Below are positions 7,668-16,353 of a stretch of 64,000 bases of DNA, piece by piece. The position numbers and the translations under genes were made by a program. The stretch spans positions 61,637 through 125,636 of the forward strand of contig JAEZQK010000056.1 of NCBI GenBank assembly GCA_023413135.1, in the 5' to 3' direction. The stretch comes from Bacillota bacterium. Its GTDB lineage: Bacteria; Bacillota; Clostridia; Christensenellales; Aristaeellaceae. The notes beneath the pieces were generated by a model. The model was not told where the DNA came from. It saw only the letters and a list, made by a program, of their open reading frames with translations, and ran no database searches. Within the stretch, counting starts at the first letter, position 1; each line of letters opens with the position of its first letter.

Positions 7668-9929
7668 TCACGCTTCCCCGTTCAGTGCGCGGATTACCCC
7701 TTGCAGCGCATCCTTATCTATTTTGCCTTCCGAAAAGGAGACGATGGTGTGCATCGGCATATCCCGCATCATGGCGGCCATCATTTCCGGGCTGAGGGCG
7801 GAACCCTCGTCGGCGGCGTGGGCGAAGGCTTGCATCCCTTGCATGATTTGATCCACAAAGACCTTGCCCTGGGGAATATCCATTACATCCCCCAAGGTGG
7901 AATCCATGGTGAAGCGGACGGGTAGGGTGGAAGCACCGGTAACTTCCACAATCCCTTCCAGGCGGATATCCCTGGAGGAGGCGCCGGCCAGGATGCGGTA
8001 TTCGCCGTTTTCCACATGCCAGCCGGGGAGGGAAGTTTCATAGTAGGCGAAAGCCCTGCGGTCCAGGGTCATAATAACAGTTTTTGTTTCCCCAGGATTC
8101 AAGAATACTTTGGCAAATTGCTTCAGCTCTTTTTCGGGGCGGGAAATGCCTTTGTGTACGCCGGCCACATATAGCTGCACGATTTCCTTACCGGCCATCG
8201 AACCTGCGTTTGTTACATCCACAGAAACCTGCAGGGTTTCGCCATCTTGCAGGCGCCCTGTACTCAAGCGGAGGTTGCCATAGGTGAAGGTGGTATAACT
8301 GAGGCCATGGCCAAACGGGAATCGCACGTCCATGCGCTTCGTATCATAATGGCGGTATCCCACGTACACGCCTTCCCTGTATTCTACCGTATCCTTGTCA
8401 CCGGGGAAATACAGGTAGGAGGGATTGTCTTCAAGCTTCAGGGGGAAGCTTTCCGCCAGCTTGCCGCAGGGGTTTGATGCCCCAAACAGCACATCCACCA
8501 CCGCTCCGCCCACGGCCTGCCCGCCCAGGTATGCTTCCAGAATGGCGGGCACCTTGTCCGCCCAGGGCATTTCCACAGGGGAGCCGTTATGCAGCACCAC
8601 TATGGTACGGGGCTGTACGTTTAGCACCGCCTCCAGCAGTTTCACCTGGCAGTCGGGCAATCTCATGTGGGTGCGGTCATATCCTTCCGACTCAAAGGCA
8701 TCGGGCAGCCCCAGGAACAGCACCGCCATATCGGCTTCTTTTGCTGTTTGTACGGCCTCACCCATCAGTTCCGTTATAACCACATCTTCTATTGTATCAT
8801 ACCCCTGGGCATAGGTGACGCCGCCATGGACGCTTCGCACCGCCTGCATGGCGGACAGGACTTCACTGGCATTAATATGGGAACTGCCACCGCCCTGGAA
8901 CCTGGGCTCTTTGGCAAACTTGCCGATGAAGGCCACTTTCTTGTTGCCGCGGATAGGCAGAAGGTTTTCCTCATTTTTTAAAAGGATCATGCTTTCCCTG
9001 GCAATGCGCCTGGCCAGGTGGTGGTGAACGCCCCTGTCGAATACGGCAGAGGAATCGCGGTTTTCCACATAGCGGGCCACGATGGAGACAATGCGTTCCG
9101 CGGCCTGATCCACCGCCGATTCGGGAATTTTCCCTTCGCGCACTGCCTTTACAAGAAGCTTGTCGTTCGCATCGCTAGTTGAGGGCATCTCCAGATCCAG
9201 CCCGGCCATCACGCCTGCCACATGGTCGTTGCAGGCGCCCCAGTCGGTCATGGTAAAACCGTCAAAACCCCATTCGTCCCGCAGGATATCGGTAAGAAGC
9301 TTTTTGTTTTCACTGGCATAGGTGCCGTTCACTTTATTGTAGGAGCACATCACTGTCCAGGGCTTTGCCTTTTTCACCGCGATTTCAAAAGCAGTCAAAT
9401 AGATTTCCCGAAGCGTGCGCTCATCCACCACGGCGTTCACGGTCATGCGACGGTGCTCCTGGTTATTTACGGCATAGTGCTTTATGCTGACGCCCACGTT
9501 TTTTACTTGTACGCCGCCGATATAAGCTGCCGCCAGCTCTCCGGCCAAATAGGGGTCTTCCGAAAAATATTCAAAATTGCGCCCGCACAGGGGAGAGCGT
9601 TTGATGTTCACTGCCGGTCCCAGCAGGATAGCCACATCCTCCGCCTGGCATTCCTCGCCCAGGCCTTCCCCCAACATCCACATCAGGTCCCGGTCAAAGG
9701 AGCATGCAAGCCCGGCCGCCGTGGGAAAGCAAACGGCGGAAATGCTGTCGTTCAATCCCAGATGATCCCCGGAAGCAACCTGCTTGCGCAGGCCATGAGG
9801 GCCGTCGGATACCATGACGGAGGGCAAGCCAACTCTATCAATTCCCTTCAGGTGCCAAAAGCCTTTGCCGGAACATAAAGAGGCTTTTTCTTCCAGAGTC
9901 ATTTGGGAAACCAATTGTTTCGCGTCCAT
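7668..9929 (-). CDS. Glycoside hydrolase family 3 (beta-glucosidase/beta-xylosidase type)
   Basis: Retaining exo-glycosidase, 753 residues, without a signal peptide, so it should act in the cytoplasm on imported oligosaccharides. The N-terminal barrel has SDGPHGLRK, the conserved KHYAVNNQE, and the nucleophile Asp229 in GFTMTDWGA. The second domain (about 310-520) contains GGGSSH, and the fibronectin-III-like domain lies at about 570-650. A further roughly 100 residues after that domain have few recognisable features. The start ATG has GGGAGGAG upstream. It lies between two importers of the oligosaccharide-capable class and near ara genes. Specificity (glucosidase, xylosidase or arabinofuranosidase) cannot be settled from sequence. 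Confidence 0.9.
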   Translation of the reverse strand: MDAKQLVSQMTLEEKASLCSGKGFWHLKGIDRVGLPSVMVSDGPHGLRKQVASGDHLGLNDSISAVCFPTAAGLACSFDRDLMWMLGEGLGEECQAEDVAILLGPAVNIKRSPLCGRNFEYFSEDPYLAGELAAAYIGGVQVKNVGVSIKHYAVNNQEHRRMTVNAVVDERTLREIYLTAFEIAVKKAKPWTVMCSYNKVNGTYASENKKLLTDILRDEWGFDGFTMTDWGACNDHVAGVMAGLDLEMPSTSDANDKLLVKAVREGKIPESAVDQAAERIVSIVARYVENRDSSAVFDRGVHHHLARRIARESMILLKNEENLLPIRGNKKVAFIGKFAKEPRFQGGGSSHINASEVLSAMQAVRSVHGGVTYAQGYDTIEDVVITELMGEAVQTAKEADMAVLFLGLPDAFESEGYDRTHMRLPDCQVKLLEAVLNVQPRTIVVLHNGSPVEMPWADKVPAILEAYLGGQAVGGAVVDVLFGASNPCGKLAESFPLKLEDNPSYLYFPGDKDTVEYREGVYVGYRHYDTKRMDVRFPFGHGLSYTTFTYGNLRLSTGRLQDGETLQVSVDVTNAGSMAGKEIVQLYVAGVHKGISRPEKELKQFAKVFLNPGETKTVIMTLDRRAFAYYETSLPGWHVENGEYRILAGASSRDIRLEGIVEVTGASTLPVRFTMDSTLGDVMDIPQGKVFVDQIMQGMQAFAHAADEGSALSPEMMAAMMRDMPMHTIVSFSEGKIDKDALQGVIRALNGEA

Positions 9930-10157
9930 GTTTGCTCCTCCCTGTGCAGATACTCATCATAAAACAAGAAAGCTATAACTTGCTTATTGGATGGATTCTA
10001 CCATTATTCGTGCCTGATAGGATGAGTATATCAAATGGACAGGCATATGGGAAGGGCTGGGGGAATTGTTTTTCTGAAAACCATGGCTTCCTAACATGGT
10101 AAACAGAATTGCTTAACGAAGTAAATCGAAAATGCTCGAAGAAGGTTGGTTCACTGT

Positions 10158-10186
10158 ATTGTACCGGATTATTTTCCTTATGCTAA
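10158..10186 (-). promoter_or_regulatory. Candidate promoter of the GH3 gene
   Basis: On the minus strand TTAGCA (10186-10181), a 17-bp spacer and TACAAT (10163-10158), giving a leader of about 220 bases. A second option is TTGACA at 10232-10227 with TATCAA 18 bases later. Confidence 0.4.
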
Positions 10187-10237
10187 CAAGGGTTTGTGGA
10201 TGTTGATAGAAACAGAGAACAAAATTTGTCAAAACGC

Positions 10238-10266
10238 TTGAATTACAAAAAGTGGTGTAGTATAAT
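10238..10266 (+). promoter_or_regulatory. Sigma-A promoter of the importer 2 operon
   Basis: TTGAAT at 10238-10243, a 17-bp spacer, TATAAT at 10261-10266. It points to the binding-protein gene at 10464. Confidence 0.75.
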
Positions 10267-10292
10267 CAGAACACCGGGCGGAAGTAGGAATA

Positions 10293-10304
10293 AACAAATT
10301 TGTT
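10293..10304. promoter_or_regulatory. 12-bp palindrome AACAAATTTGTT in the importer 2 leader
   Basis: A perfect palindrome about 20 bases past the expected transcription start, a suitable place for a repressor operator. No candidate regulator gene is adjacent. Confidence 0.3.
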
Positions 10305-10463
10305 AAGTAAATAACTTTACCGCCTATACGTAGATTAATAGGAGTCCCATCGCTGGCGTATGTCTTTTGCTGTGTAACAGCTTGTTTGTTGTGCATTGAA
10401 ATCCCGCTTTGATCCTGGCAGGCGATATGCCTGTTAAATAGGAAAAATGTAAGGAGGCATAAC

Positions 10464-12224
10464 ATGAAGAAACTTGCCAAGCTGCTCACCCTTTCGCTGG
10501 CGCTGCTGATGATTTTATCGTCAGTCGCTTATGCGGGCGGAACCCTGGAAGTTCCGCGCAAGGAAACGTTGTACATCAACGGCCTTGCCTGGGGTGCTCC
10601 CGAGAACTATAACCCCGTAACCGGCAACCCCTCCTTCCCCAACAATGGTCAGCGCGTAGCTATGTTTGAGTTCCTGTACATGTACAATCACTTGACCGGC
10701 GAAGGCGAGCCCCTGCTGGCCGATGGCCCCATTGAGTGGGTGGACCAGTACAACTTCACGGTCAAGGTAAAGGATGCTGCCAAATGGAACGACGGCACCC
10801 CCCTGACCAACGAAGACGTGGCTTACACCTACAACTTTGCAAACAAGTACCCGGTGAACTGGTCCAACAACTGGACCTACCTGGAGAAGGTGGAAGCCGT
10901 TGACGGCAATAAGATTCAGTTCACCTTGAAGAAGGAACCTTATGACCGCATCCAGGTGCCCGCTTCCCTGGCCACCGTGTACATCCTGCCCAAGCATGTG
11001 TGGGAAGCCCGTGAAAAAGAGAGCGGCGATGATATCGCCAAGCTCCGCGCCTACACCGATCTGGACAGCGTTGTAGCCTCCGGTCCCTACAAGCCCTTCT
11101 ATCATGACAATACCAATATCATCGTGGTGCGCGATGACAACTACTGGGGCCAGGATGCTTCCATGTTTGGCAAGCTGCCCGCGCCCAAGTACATTGCCCA
11201 CCAGATCTTCACCGACAACGCAGCCGGCAACCTGGCTATGCAGGAAGGCATGCTGGATATGTCCCAGCAGTTCATCGCCAACGTATGGGAACTGTGGGAG
11301 AAAGATCCCGCCATTTCCACTTATCTGCCGGAGAATCCCTACTATTTGGCCGGCTCCATGCCCTCCCTCGTGTTTAACGTGACCCGTCCGGGCCTCGATG
11401 ATCCTGTTGTCCGCCGTGCCATCGCGCTGGCTACCGACTTTGAAGCCATCGCGGAAGACGCCATGTGCGGCATGTCCGAGACGCTGATCCCCTCCATCAT
11501 GATTAAGAAGTATCATGAGAAGTACCTCAACGCCTCTGAGAAGATCGACGAACTGCGCTGGGATACCACCGACCTGGACGAGAACCGCGAAGCGGCCATC
11601 GCGCTGCTGGATGAAGCCGGCTATAAGGATGTTGACGGCGACGGCAAGCGCGAAATGCCCGACGGCACCAAGATCGAGTGGAAGGTCGAGTGCCCCTACG
11701 GCTGGTCCGACTGGAACGCCTCCCTGGAGATCGTTGCCCAGGCTGGCCAGGCCATCGGCCTCAACCTGGTGACATACTTCCCCGAAGCGCCCGTATACGA
11801 TAACGACCGCTTCTATGGCAGCTTTGACATGATCATGCAGTCCCCCCATGGTGACCCGAACCCCGGCGCACCCTGGACCGGCATACGCAATGTGCTGTAC
11901 TCCAAGGACCGGCCCGGTATCGGCGAATTTGCCGGCTGGAACGCAGGCCGCTATTCCAATGCGCGCATTGACGAATTGTTGGACCTGATCGCCGGTGAGG
12001 CGGAGGAAGCCAAGATCAAGGCATACTACACCGAGATTGAGGAGATCTACCTTACAGAGCTGCCCACCGTGCCGCTCATGTACCGTCCGTGGCTGTTCCA
12101 CACAACCTCCGAGCATGTGTGGACCGGCTTCCCCAAGCTCAATGATGGCAGCAATATCCCGCCGCAGGTCTGCGTTGCCGGTGCCGGCATCCGCGCTCTG
12201 TATAACCTGAAAAACGCAGAATAA
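10464..12224 (+). CDS. Extracellular solute-binding protein, family 5 (importer 2)
   Basis: 586 residues. Signal peptide over about residues 1-24 (LLTLSLALLMILSSVAYAGG, cleavage likely after AYA), no lipobox. The mature part has the family features YNPVTGNPSFPNNG, FTVKVKDAAKWNDGTPL and the hinge region SGPYKPFY. The wording near the N terminus (LYINGLAWGAPENYNP) resembles family 5 proteins that bind cello- and xylo-oligosaccharides, which is an inference from memory. AAGGAGG lies 6 bases before the ATG. First gene of a canonical binding protein-permease-permease-ATPase-ATPase operon. Confidence 0.88.
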   Translation: MKKLAKLLTLSLALLMILSSVAYAGGTLEVPRKETLYINGLAWGAPENYNPVTGNPSFPNNGQRVAMFEFLYMYNHLTGEGEPLLADGPIEWVDQYNFTVKVKDAAKWNDGTPLTNEDVAYTYNFANKYPVNWSNNWTYLEKVEAVDGNKIQFTLKKEPYDRIQVPASLATVYILPKHVWEAREKESGDDIAKLRAYTDLDSVVASGPYKPFYHDNTNIIVVRDDNYWGQDASMFGKLPAPKYIAHQIFTDNAAGNLAMQEGMLDMSQQFIANVWELWEKDPAISTYLPENPYYLAGSMPSLVFNVTRPGLDDPVVRRAIALATDFEAIAEDAMCGMSETLIPSIMIKKYHEKYLNASEKIDELRWDTTDLDENREAAIALLDEAGYKDVDGDGKREMPDGTKIEWKVECPYGWSDWNASLEIVAQAGQAIGLNLVTYFPEAPVYDNDRFYGSFDMIMQSPHGDPNPGAPWTGIRNVLYSKDRPGIGEFAGWNAGRYSNARIDELLDLIAGEAEEAKIKAYYTEIEEIYLTELPTVPLMYRPWLFHTTSEHVWTGFPKLNDGSNIPPQVCVAGAGIRALYNLKNAE

Positions 12225-12256
12225 GTACCCCTTAACACAAAGAAAGCTTTTGCATC

Positions 12257-12287
12257 GGGCGTCGGGAGGCAGGCCCTTCCGGCGCCC
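12257..12287 (+). terminator. Stem-loop between binding-protein and permease genes of importer 2
   Basis: A 13-bp stem with two G-U pairs (GGGCGTCGGGAGG with CCTTCCGGCGCCC) and a 5-base loop. No U-run follows, so it is better read as an mRNA-stabilising or attenuating hairpin that gives excess binding protein. Importer 1 has a counterpart at 5783-5829. Confidence 0.6.
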
Positions 12288-12383
12288 AATTCCCATATCT
12301 GGGAGACTATATGTTCTGCGCGAGGGCTTGCCGGTTTTACCGGGATATCTTTGCAATTTATGGCAATTGAGGTGAGGGGCGCT

Positions 12384-13382
12384 TTGAAGAAATTTTTTGT
12401 AAAAAAATTCTTCTGGTATCTGCTAACGCTTGTTGTCGCTCTGATGCTGAACTTCTTCCTGCCGCGGCTGATTCCCGGCAATCCTGTTCAATCCATCGTC
12501 GGGCAGGTCACCCAAGGCATGACGGATACCGACAAGATGCGCGATATCTATGAATCCTACATGCGGGACTTTGGCTTGGATAAACCTCTGATTCAACAAT
12601 TCTTCATTTACATAGGCAAGCTGTTTCAAGGGGATCTTGGCAAATCCATCCGCAATCTGAACAGGCCCGTAGCGGATATACTGGCCTCCGCCGTTCCTTA
12701 TACGGTGGGCCTTCAGCTCCCGGCCATCCTTGTGGGCTGGACGCTCGGCAACCTGCTGGGTGCTCTTGCCGCATATAAACGCGGTGTGTTTGACAAGATC
12801 ACCTTTCCTGTTTCCTTATTCTTAAGCTCCATACCCATGTTCATCTTTTCGCTAATACTGCTGTATTTGTTCGCAGTCAATTTGAAATGGTTCCCCATCA
12901 ACGGTGCCTATGGGCAGGGCATGATTCCAAACATGAGTTGGAAATTCTTTGCTTCGCTGATTGAACACTGGACGCTTCCATGGCTGAGCCTGGTGCTGGT
13001 CATGATCGGCGGTCAGGCCATTGGTATGCGTTCTATGTCGCTGTACGAGCTCAATGCCGACTATGTGCTTTACGCAAAGCTTTTAGGTATCCGCGACAAG
13101 AAGATCACCGGCTATGTATTCCGCAACGCCGTTCTGCCGCAGGTGACCGGCCTTGCTTTATCACTTGGCACCATGGTCACCGGCGCTTTGATCACCGAAA
13201 TGGTATTCAATTATCCGGGAATAGGAACATGGATGTTCACCGCCATCCGGACGGTTGACTATCCGCTGATCTCGGGATGTACTTTACTGGTAACGATGAC
13301 GGTGCTGATTGCCAATTTCTTCATTGAGATCATATATGGCTTCCTTGATCCGCGTGTCAGGGCCGCGCAAGTGGAGGATTGA
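12384..13382 (+). CDS. ABC transporter permease, DppB/OppB type (importer 2)
   Basis: 332 residues starting at TTG 12384 (MKKFFVKKFFWYLLTLVVAL), chosen because GAGGTGAGGGG lies just upstream and because homologues begin this way. An ATG at 12360 and a TTG at 12351 are in frame but lack ribosome sites. Six membrane helices, the long loop after helix 1 with GLDKPLIQQFFIYIG, and the ATPase-contact segment ADYVLYAKLLGIRDKKI near residue 230. It is followed after 3 bases by the second permease. Confidence 0.88.
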   Translation: MKKFFVKKFFWYLLTLVVALMLNFFLPRLIPGNPVQSIVGQVTQGMTDTDKMRDIYESYMRDFGLDKPLIQQFFIYIGKLFQGDLGKSIRNLNRPVADILASAVPYTVGLQLPAILVGWTLGNLLGALAAYKRGVFDKITFPVSLFLSSIPMFIFSLILLYLFAVNLKWFPINGAYGQGMIPNMSWKFFASLIEHWTLPWLSLVLVMIGGQAIGMRSMSLYELNADYVLYAKLLGIRDKKITGYVFRNAVLPQVTGLALSLGTMVTGALITEMVFNYPGIGTWMFTAIRTVDYPLISGCTLLVTMTVLIANFFIEIIYGFLDPRVRAAQVED

Positions 13383-13385
13383 GCT

Positions 13386-14432
13386 ATGAAGCACATTTTG
13401 CAGATCCTGCTTAAATCCGGTCGGTTTCTCTTCGGCTTCGCGGTGGTATTGCTGGTAGTGGCATTTGCGGTTTTCTATCCGATGATCAACACCAATGATC
13501 CAAAGGAAAACAGGTACAACAACCCCAACTATTTGACGATCATGCCCGTCCGCGAAGCGCTGGAGGCCGGCAACCTGGCATTGGCCAAGGTGGAAGCCGT
13601 GAAGCTGTCCGGAGCCGGCGACGAGGAGCTTACGAAAACCATTGAGAACACGCTAGTCAAAATTGAGGAAGGCGATGAAAAAGGAGCGCTGAAGGCGGCC
13701 AAGGAGATCAAGAAGACCATCAAGCGCGAAAAGGATCAGCCGCCTACCCGTGAGTTCCCGCTGGGCACCGATAACTTTGCCACGGACATGTTGCTTAAGC
13801 TGTCATACGGCGCACGCACGTCCTTGTTTGTCGGGCTGGAAGCTGGGGTCATCGCCACGTTGATCGGCTTGATCATAGGCCTTTGCGCCGGTTTTATCGG
13901 AGGTACGACGGACAATATATTGACTACCGCCACCAACATGTTCATCGTCATTCCATCCTTTGTGATCTTGATCCTACTGTCTGTGGCACTGGGTTCCACT
14001 CCTACATGGATGACGGGCATTATCATCGGCGTGACAAGCTGGCCGTGGACGGCAAGGGCCGTACGCGCCCAAACCACTTCGCTTCGGAATCGTGACCATG
14101 TGAATATGGCAAGGATCACAGGCTACTCTACCGCCCGGATCATTATGACCGAAATTCTGCCCTACATTGCCAGCTACGTTGTGATGGCTTTCATACTGCA
14201 GATGGCTTCAGGCATCATGTCGGAAGCAACACTATCACTCCTGGGTCTTGGCGATTCCAGCAGCATTTCCCTGGGCAAATTGCTCAACTGGGCAATGCAG
14301 TTCGAAGCGGTGCGCTCCGCCCGCTGGTGGCAGTTTGTGCCGGTGGCGGTCACCATCGCGCTGGTCACCTTCTCCCTGTACATGATGAACAGCGGGATGG
14401 ATGAGGTGTTCAATCCCAAGATTAGGAGTTGA
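13386..14432 (+). CDS. ABC transporter permease, DppC/OppC type, with a charged insertion (importer 2)
   Basis: 348 residues, about 50 longer than the partner in importer 1. After membrane helix 1 (about 13-32) there is a charged, helix-prone segment at about 45-115 (VREALEAGNLALAKVEAVKL, then EEGDEKGALKAAKEIKKT) before the family signature PLGTDNFATDMLLKLSYG. The remaining helices and the ATPase-contact loop NMARITGYSTARII are ordinary. The insertion should lie outside the membrane and could touch the binding protein. Stop and next start are only 4 bases apart. Confidence 0.87.
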   Translation: MKHILQILLKSGRFLFGFAVVLLVVAFAVFYPMINTNDPKENRYNNPNYLTIMPVREALEAGNLALAKVEAVKLSGAGDEELTKTIENTLVKIEEGDEKGALKAAKEIKKTIKREKDQPPTREFPLGTDNFATDMLLKLSYGARTSLFVGLEAGVIATLIGLIIGLCAGFIGGTTDNILTTATNMFIVIPSFVILILLSVALGSTPTWMTGIIIGVTSWPWTARAVRAQTTSLRNRDHVNMARITGYSTARIIMTEILPYIASYVVMAFILQMASGIMSEATLSLLGLGDSSSISLGKLLNWAMQFEAVRSARWWQFVPVAVTIALVTFSLYMMNSGMDEVFNPKIRS

Positions 14433-14436
14433 TATC

Positions 14437-15471
14437 ATGTCAGAACATGTGTTGAAGGTTACGGACCTGCGCACGTATTACAAAACGCGCCTGAAGGAAA
14501 ACGTCTATGCGGTGGACGGCGTCAGCCTGGAGCTAAAGGAAGGCCGGGTCCTGGGCATCGCTGGCGAATCCGGCTGCGGCAAGTCCACCCTGGCTCTAAG
14601 CCTTATGGGATATTATTTCCCGCCGCTGCATTACGGTAGTGGAAGCATTGAGCTGAGCGGTACGGATATCATGAAGCTGTCCTACGACGAGCTGCGCCGC
14701 CATTATCTTGGCACGGAGATCGCCTATATTCCCCAGGCGGCCATGAACGCGCTGAACCCTACCCGCAAGATATACAAATTTGTGGTGGATGTGCTGAAGG
14801 AACACCGCCCAAACATGAGCCACGAACAGATGCTGAACCTGGCTAAGAACAAGTTTGCTTTCCTGAATCTGCCGGAGAGGGTGCTGAACGCCTATCCCAA
14901 CGAACTTTCCGGGGGGATGAAGCAGCGCACGGTGATCGCCATCTCCACACTTTTGAACCCCAGGGTGCTCATTGCCGATGAACCGTCCTCAGCGCTGGAT
15001 GTGTCCAGCCAGAAGGTGGTGATAGCCATGCTGAAAAAGATGCTCAAGGATGGCTTTGTCAAGTCAATGATATTCATCACCCATGAGCTTCCTCTATTGC
15101 GCCATGTGGCCGACGATATCGTGGTGATGTACGCCGGGGAGATGGTGGAAAAGGGCACCAGCGAAGAAGTGATCTTTGACCCCATCCATCCTTATTCCCA
15201 TGCACTGATGGGCTCCATTATCGTGCCTGAGGAGGGGATGAGGACACATAAGCTGTCCGCCATACCCGGAGCTCCGCCTAACTTGAAAAAGGTGCCCCCG
15301 GGATGCCGGTTTGCCGAAAGGTGCATGTATGCAGACGATACATGCAGGCAAAACCGTATCGGCATCAGCGAGTTTGGAGATGGGCGCTATCACCGTTGCC
15401 GCTTTACGGAGGCGGAGCTGAGAACCATGCACGCCAAGCAAAACGGGAAGGGGGAAGCGAATAATGGCTGA
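14437..15471 (+). CDS. ABC transporter ATPase, DppD/OppD type (importer 2)
   Basis: 344 residues from ATG 14437, with AGGAG 8 bases upstream; the longer reading from 14401 overlaps the permease and lacks a ribosome site. Walker A GESGCGKST, signature LSGGMKQR, Walker B LIADEPSSALD, switch FITHELPLL, C-terminal CRFAERCMYADDTC. It overlaps the next gene by 8 bases (ATGGCTGA). Confidence 0.9.
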   Translation: MSEHVLKVTDLRTYYKTRLKENVYAVDGVSLELKEGRVLGIAGESGCGKSTLALSLMGYYFPPLHYGSGSIELSGTDIMKLSYDELRRHYLGTEIAYIPQAAMNALNPTRKIYKFVVDVLKEHRPNMSHEQMLNLAKNKFAFLNLPERVLNAYPNELSGGMKQRTVIAISTLLNPRVLIADEPSSALDVSSQKVVIAMLKKMLKDGFVKSMIFITHELPLLRHVADDIVVMYAGEMVEKGTSEEVIFDPIHPYSHALMGSIIVPEEGMRTHKLSAIPGAPPNLKKVPPGCRFAERCMYADDTCRQNRIGISEFGDGRYHRCRFTEAELRTMHAKQNGKGEANNG

Positions 15472-16288
15472 AATCAAACAGCGGTATGGCGATTTGCTGC
15501 TGGAAACCAGAAAGGTGAATAAAGTTTTTGGTACCGGCAGGAAAAAGGTCCATGCGGTGAGGGATGTGGATTTCAAACTCCATCAGGGCGAGATTCTTTC
15601 CATCGTGGGGGAGTCGGGCAGCGGAAAAACGACGCTGGCCAAGATCCTGCTGGGGCTGCTTTCCGAAACCAGCGGGCAGGTGTTTTATAAGGATATTCCC
15701 AGGGATTTGCACTCCTATATAAAGCGCCGGGCCTACTGGCAGAACATACAGGCGGTATTTCAAGACCCGTTCTCAACGTTCAATCAGTTTTTCAGGGTAG
15801 AAAAGATACTGGAGGATTGCCTCAAATTGCAGGGGATGGGGAAGATACCGCTTGATGAAAAGCGTGAAAAGATGCGGGAGGCCTGCAGCTTTGTCAACCT
15901 GAAGTTCGAGGAACTGTACAACAAGTATCCCTTTGAACTCTCCGGGGGACAGATGCAGCGGTTGATGATCGCGCGGATCTTTATGATGCATCCCAAGGTT
16001 CTCATTGCAGACGAACCCACCTCCATGATCGACGCCTGCTCCCGTTCCACCATTTTGGATATGCTTATGAAGCTGCGGGATGAGGAGGGCATGACCATAT
16101 TGTTCATTACCCACGACCTGGGTCTTGCTTACTATGTCAGCGATACGCTGTACATCATGGAGCATGGGCAGATGGTGGAGCACGGCAGCGCGGAGGAAGT
16201 CATTTTGGCAGCCAGACATGAATATACGCGTCGTTTGGTAAAAGATGTACCCAAGCTGAATGAGGCATGGGAACTGGATTTGGGATAA
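15464..16288 (+). CDS. ABC transporter ATPase, DppF/OppF type (importer 2)
   Basis: 274 residues, shorter than importer 1's OppF because the C-terminal cysteine-rich extension is missing. Walker A GESGSGKTT, signature LSGGQMQR, Walker B LIADEPTSMID, switch FITHDLG. It ends the importer 2 operon 21 bases before a hairpin. Confidence 0.9.
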   Translation: MAEIKQRYGDLLLETRKVNKVFGTGRKKVHAVRDVDFKLHQGEILSIVGESGSGKTTLAKILLGLLSETSGQVFYKDIPRDLHSYIKRRAYWQNIQAVFQDPFSTFNQFFRVEKILEDCLKLQGMGKIPLDEKREKMREACSFVNLKFEELYNKYPFELSGGQMQRLMIARIFMMHPKVLIADEPTSMIDACSRSTILDMLMKLRDEEGMTILFITHDLGLAYYVSDTLYIMEHGQMVEHGSAEEVILAARHEYTRRLVKDVPKLNEAWELDLG

Positions 16289-16309
16289 CGGTTGGATGAA
16301 TGAAAGATT

Positions 16310-16336
16310 AGCCGGACGGTATCGTATCGTCCGGCT
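16310..16336. terminator. Terminator between importer 2 and the GGDEF/EAL gene
   Basis: AGCCGGACG (16310-16318) pairs with CGTCCGGCT (16328-16336) around a 9-base loop; the plus-strand tail is TTGTGTT. It serves two convergent genes. Confidence 0.65.
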
Positions 16337-16353
16337 TGTGTTAATATCAGATA

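Larger units (their letters stand above)
9930..10463. other. 534-bp divergent control region between GH3 and importer 2
   Basis: No coding frame with a ribosome site is visible here. It carries promoters in both directions (next entries), a 12-bp palindrome, and a leader of about 190 bases before the importer 2 binding protein. The leader can fold GGGCGG (10276-10281) onto CCGCC (10320-10324) and CAGGC onto GCCTG near 10421-10435. I match it to no known riboswitch class. Confidence 0.6.

Noticed and set aside
10521..12356. 611-codon open frame on the minus strand
   Set aside because: Antisense to a clear family 5 binding protein, low-complexity Gly/Val/His-rich translation, no ribosome site; a shadow of GC-biased codons.
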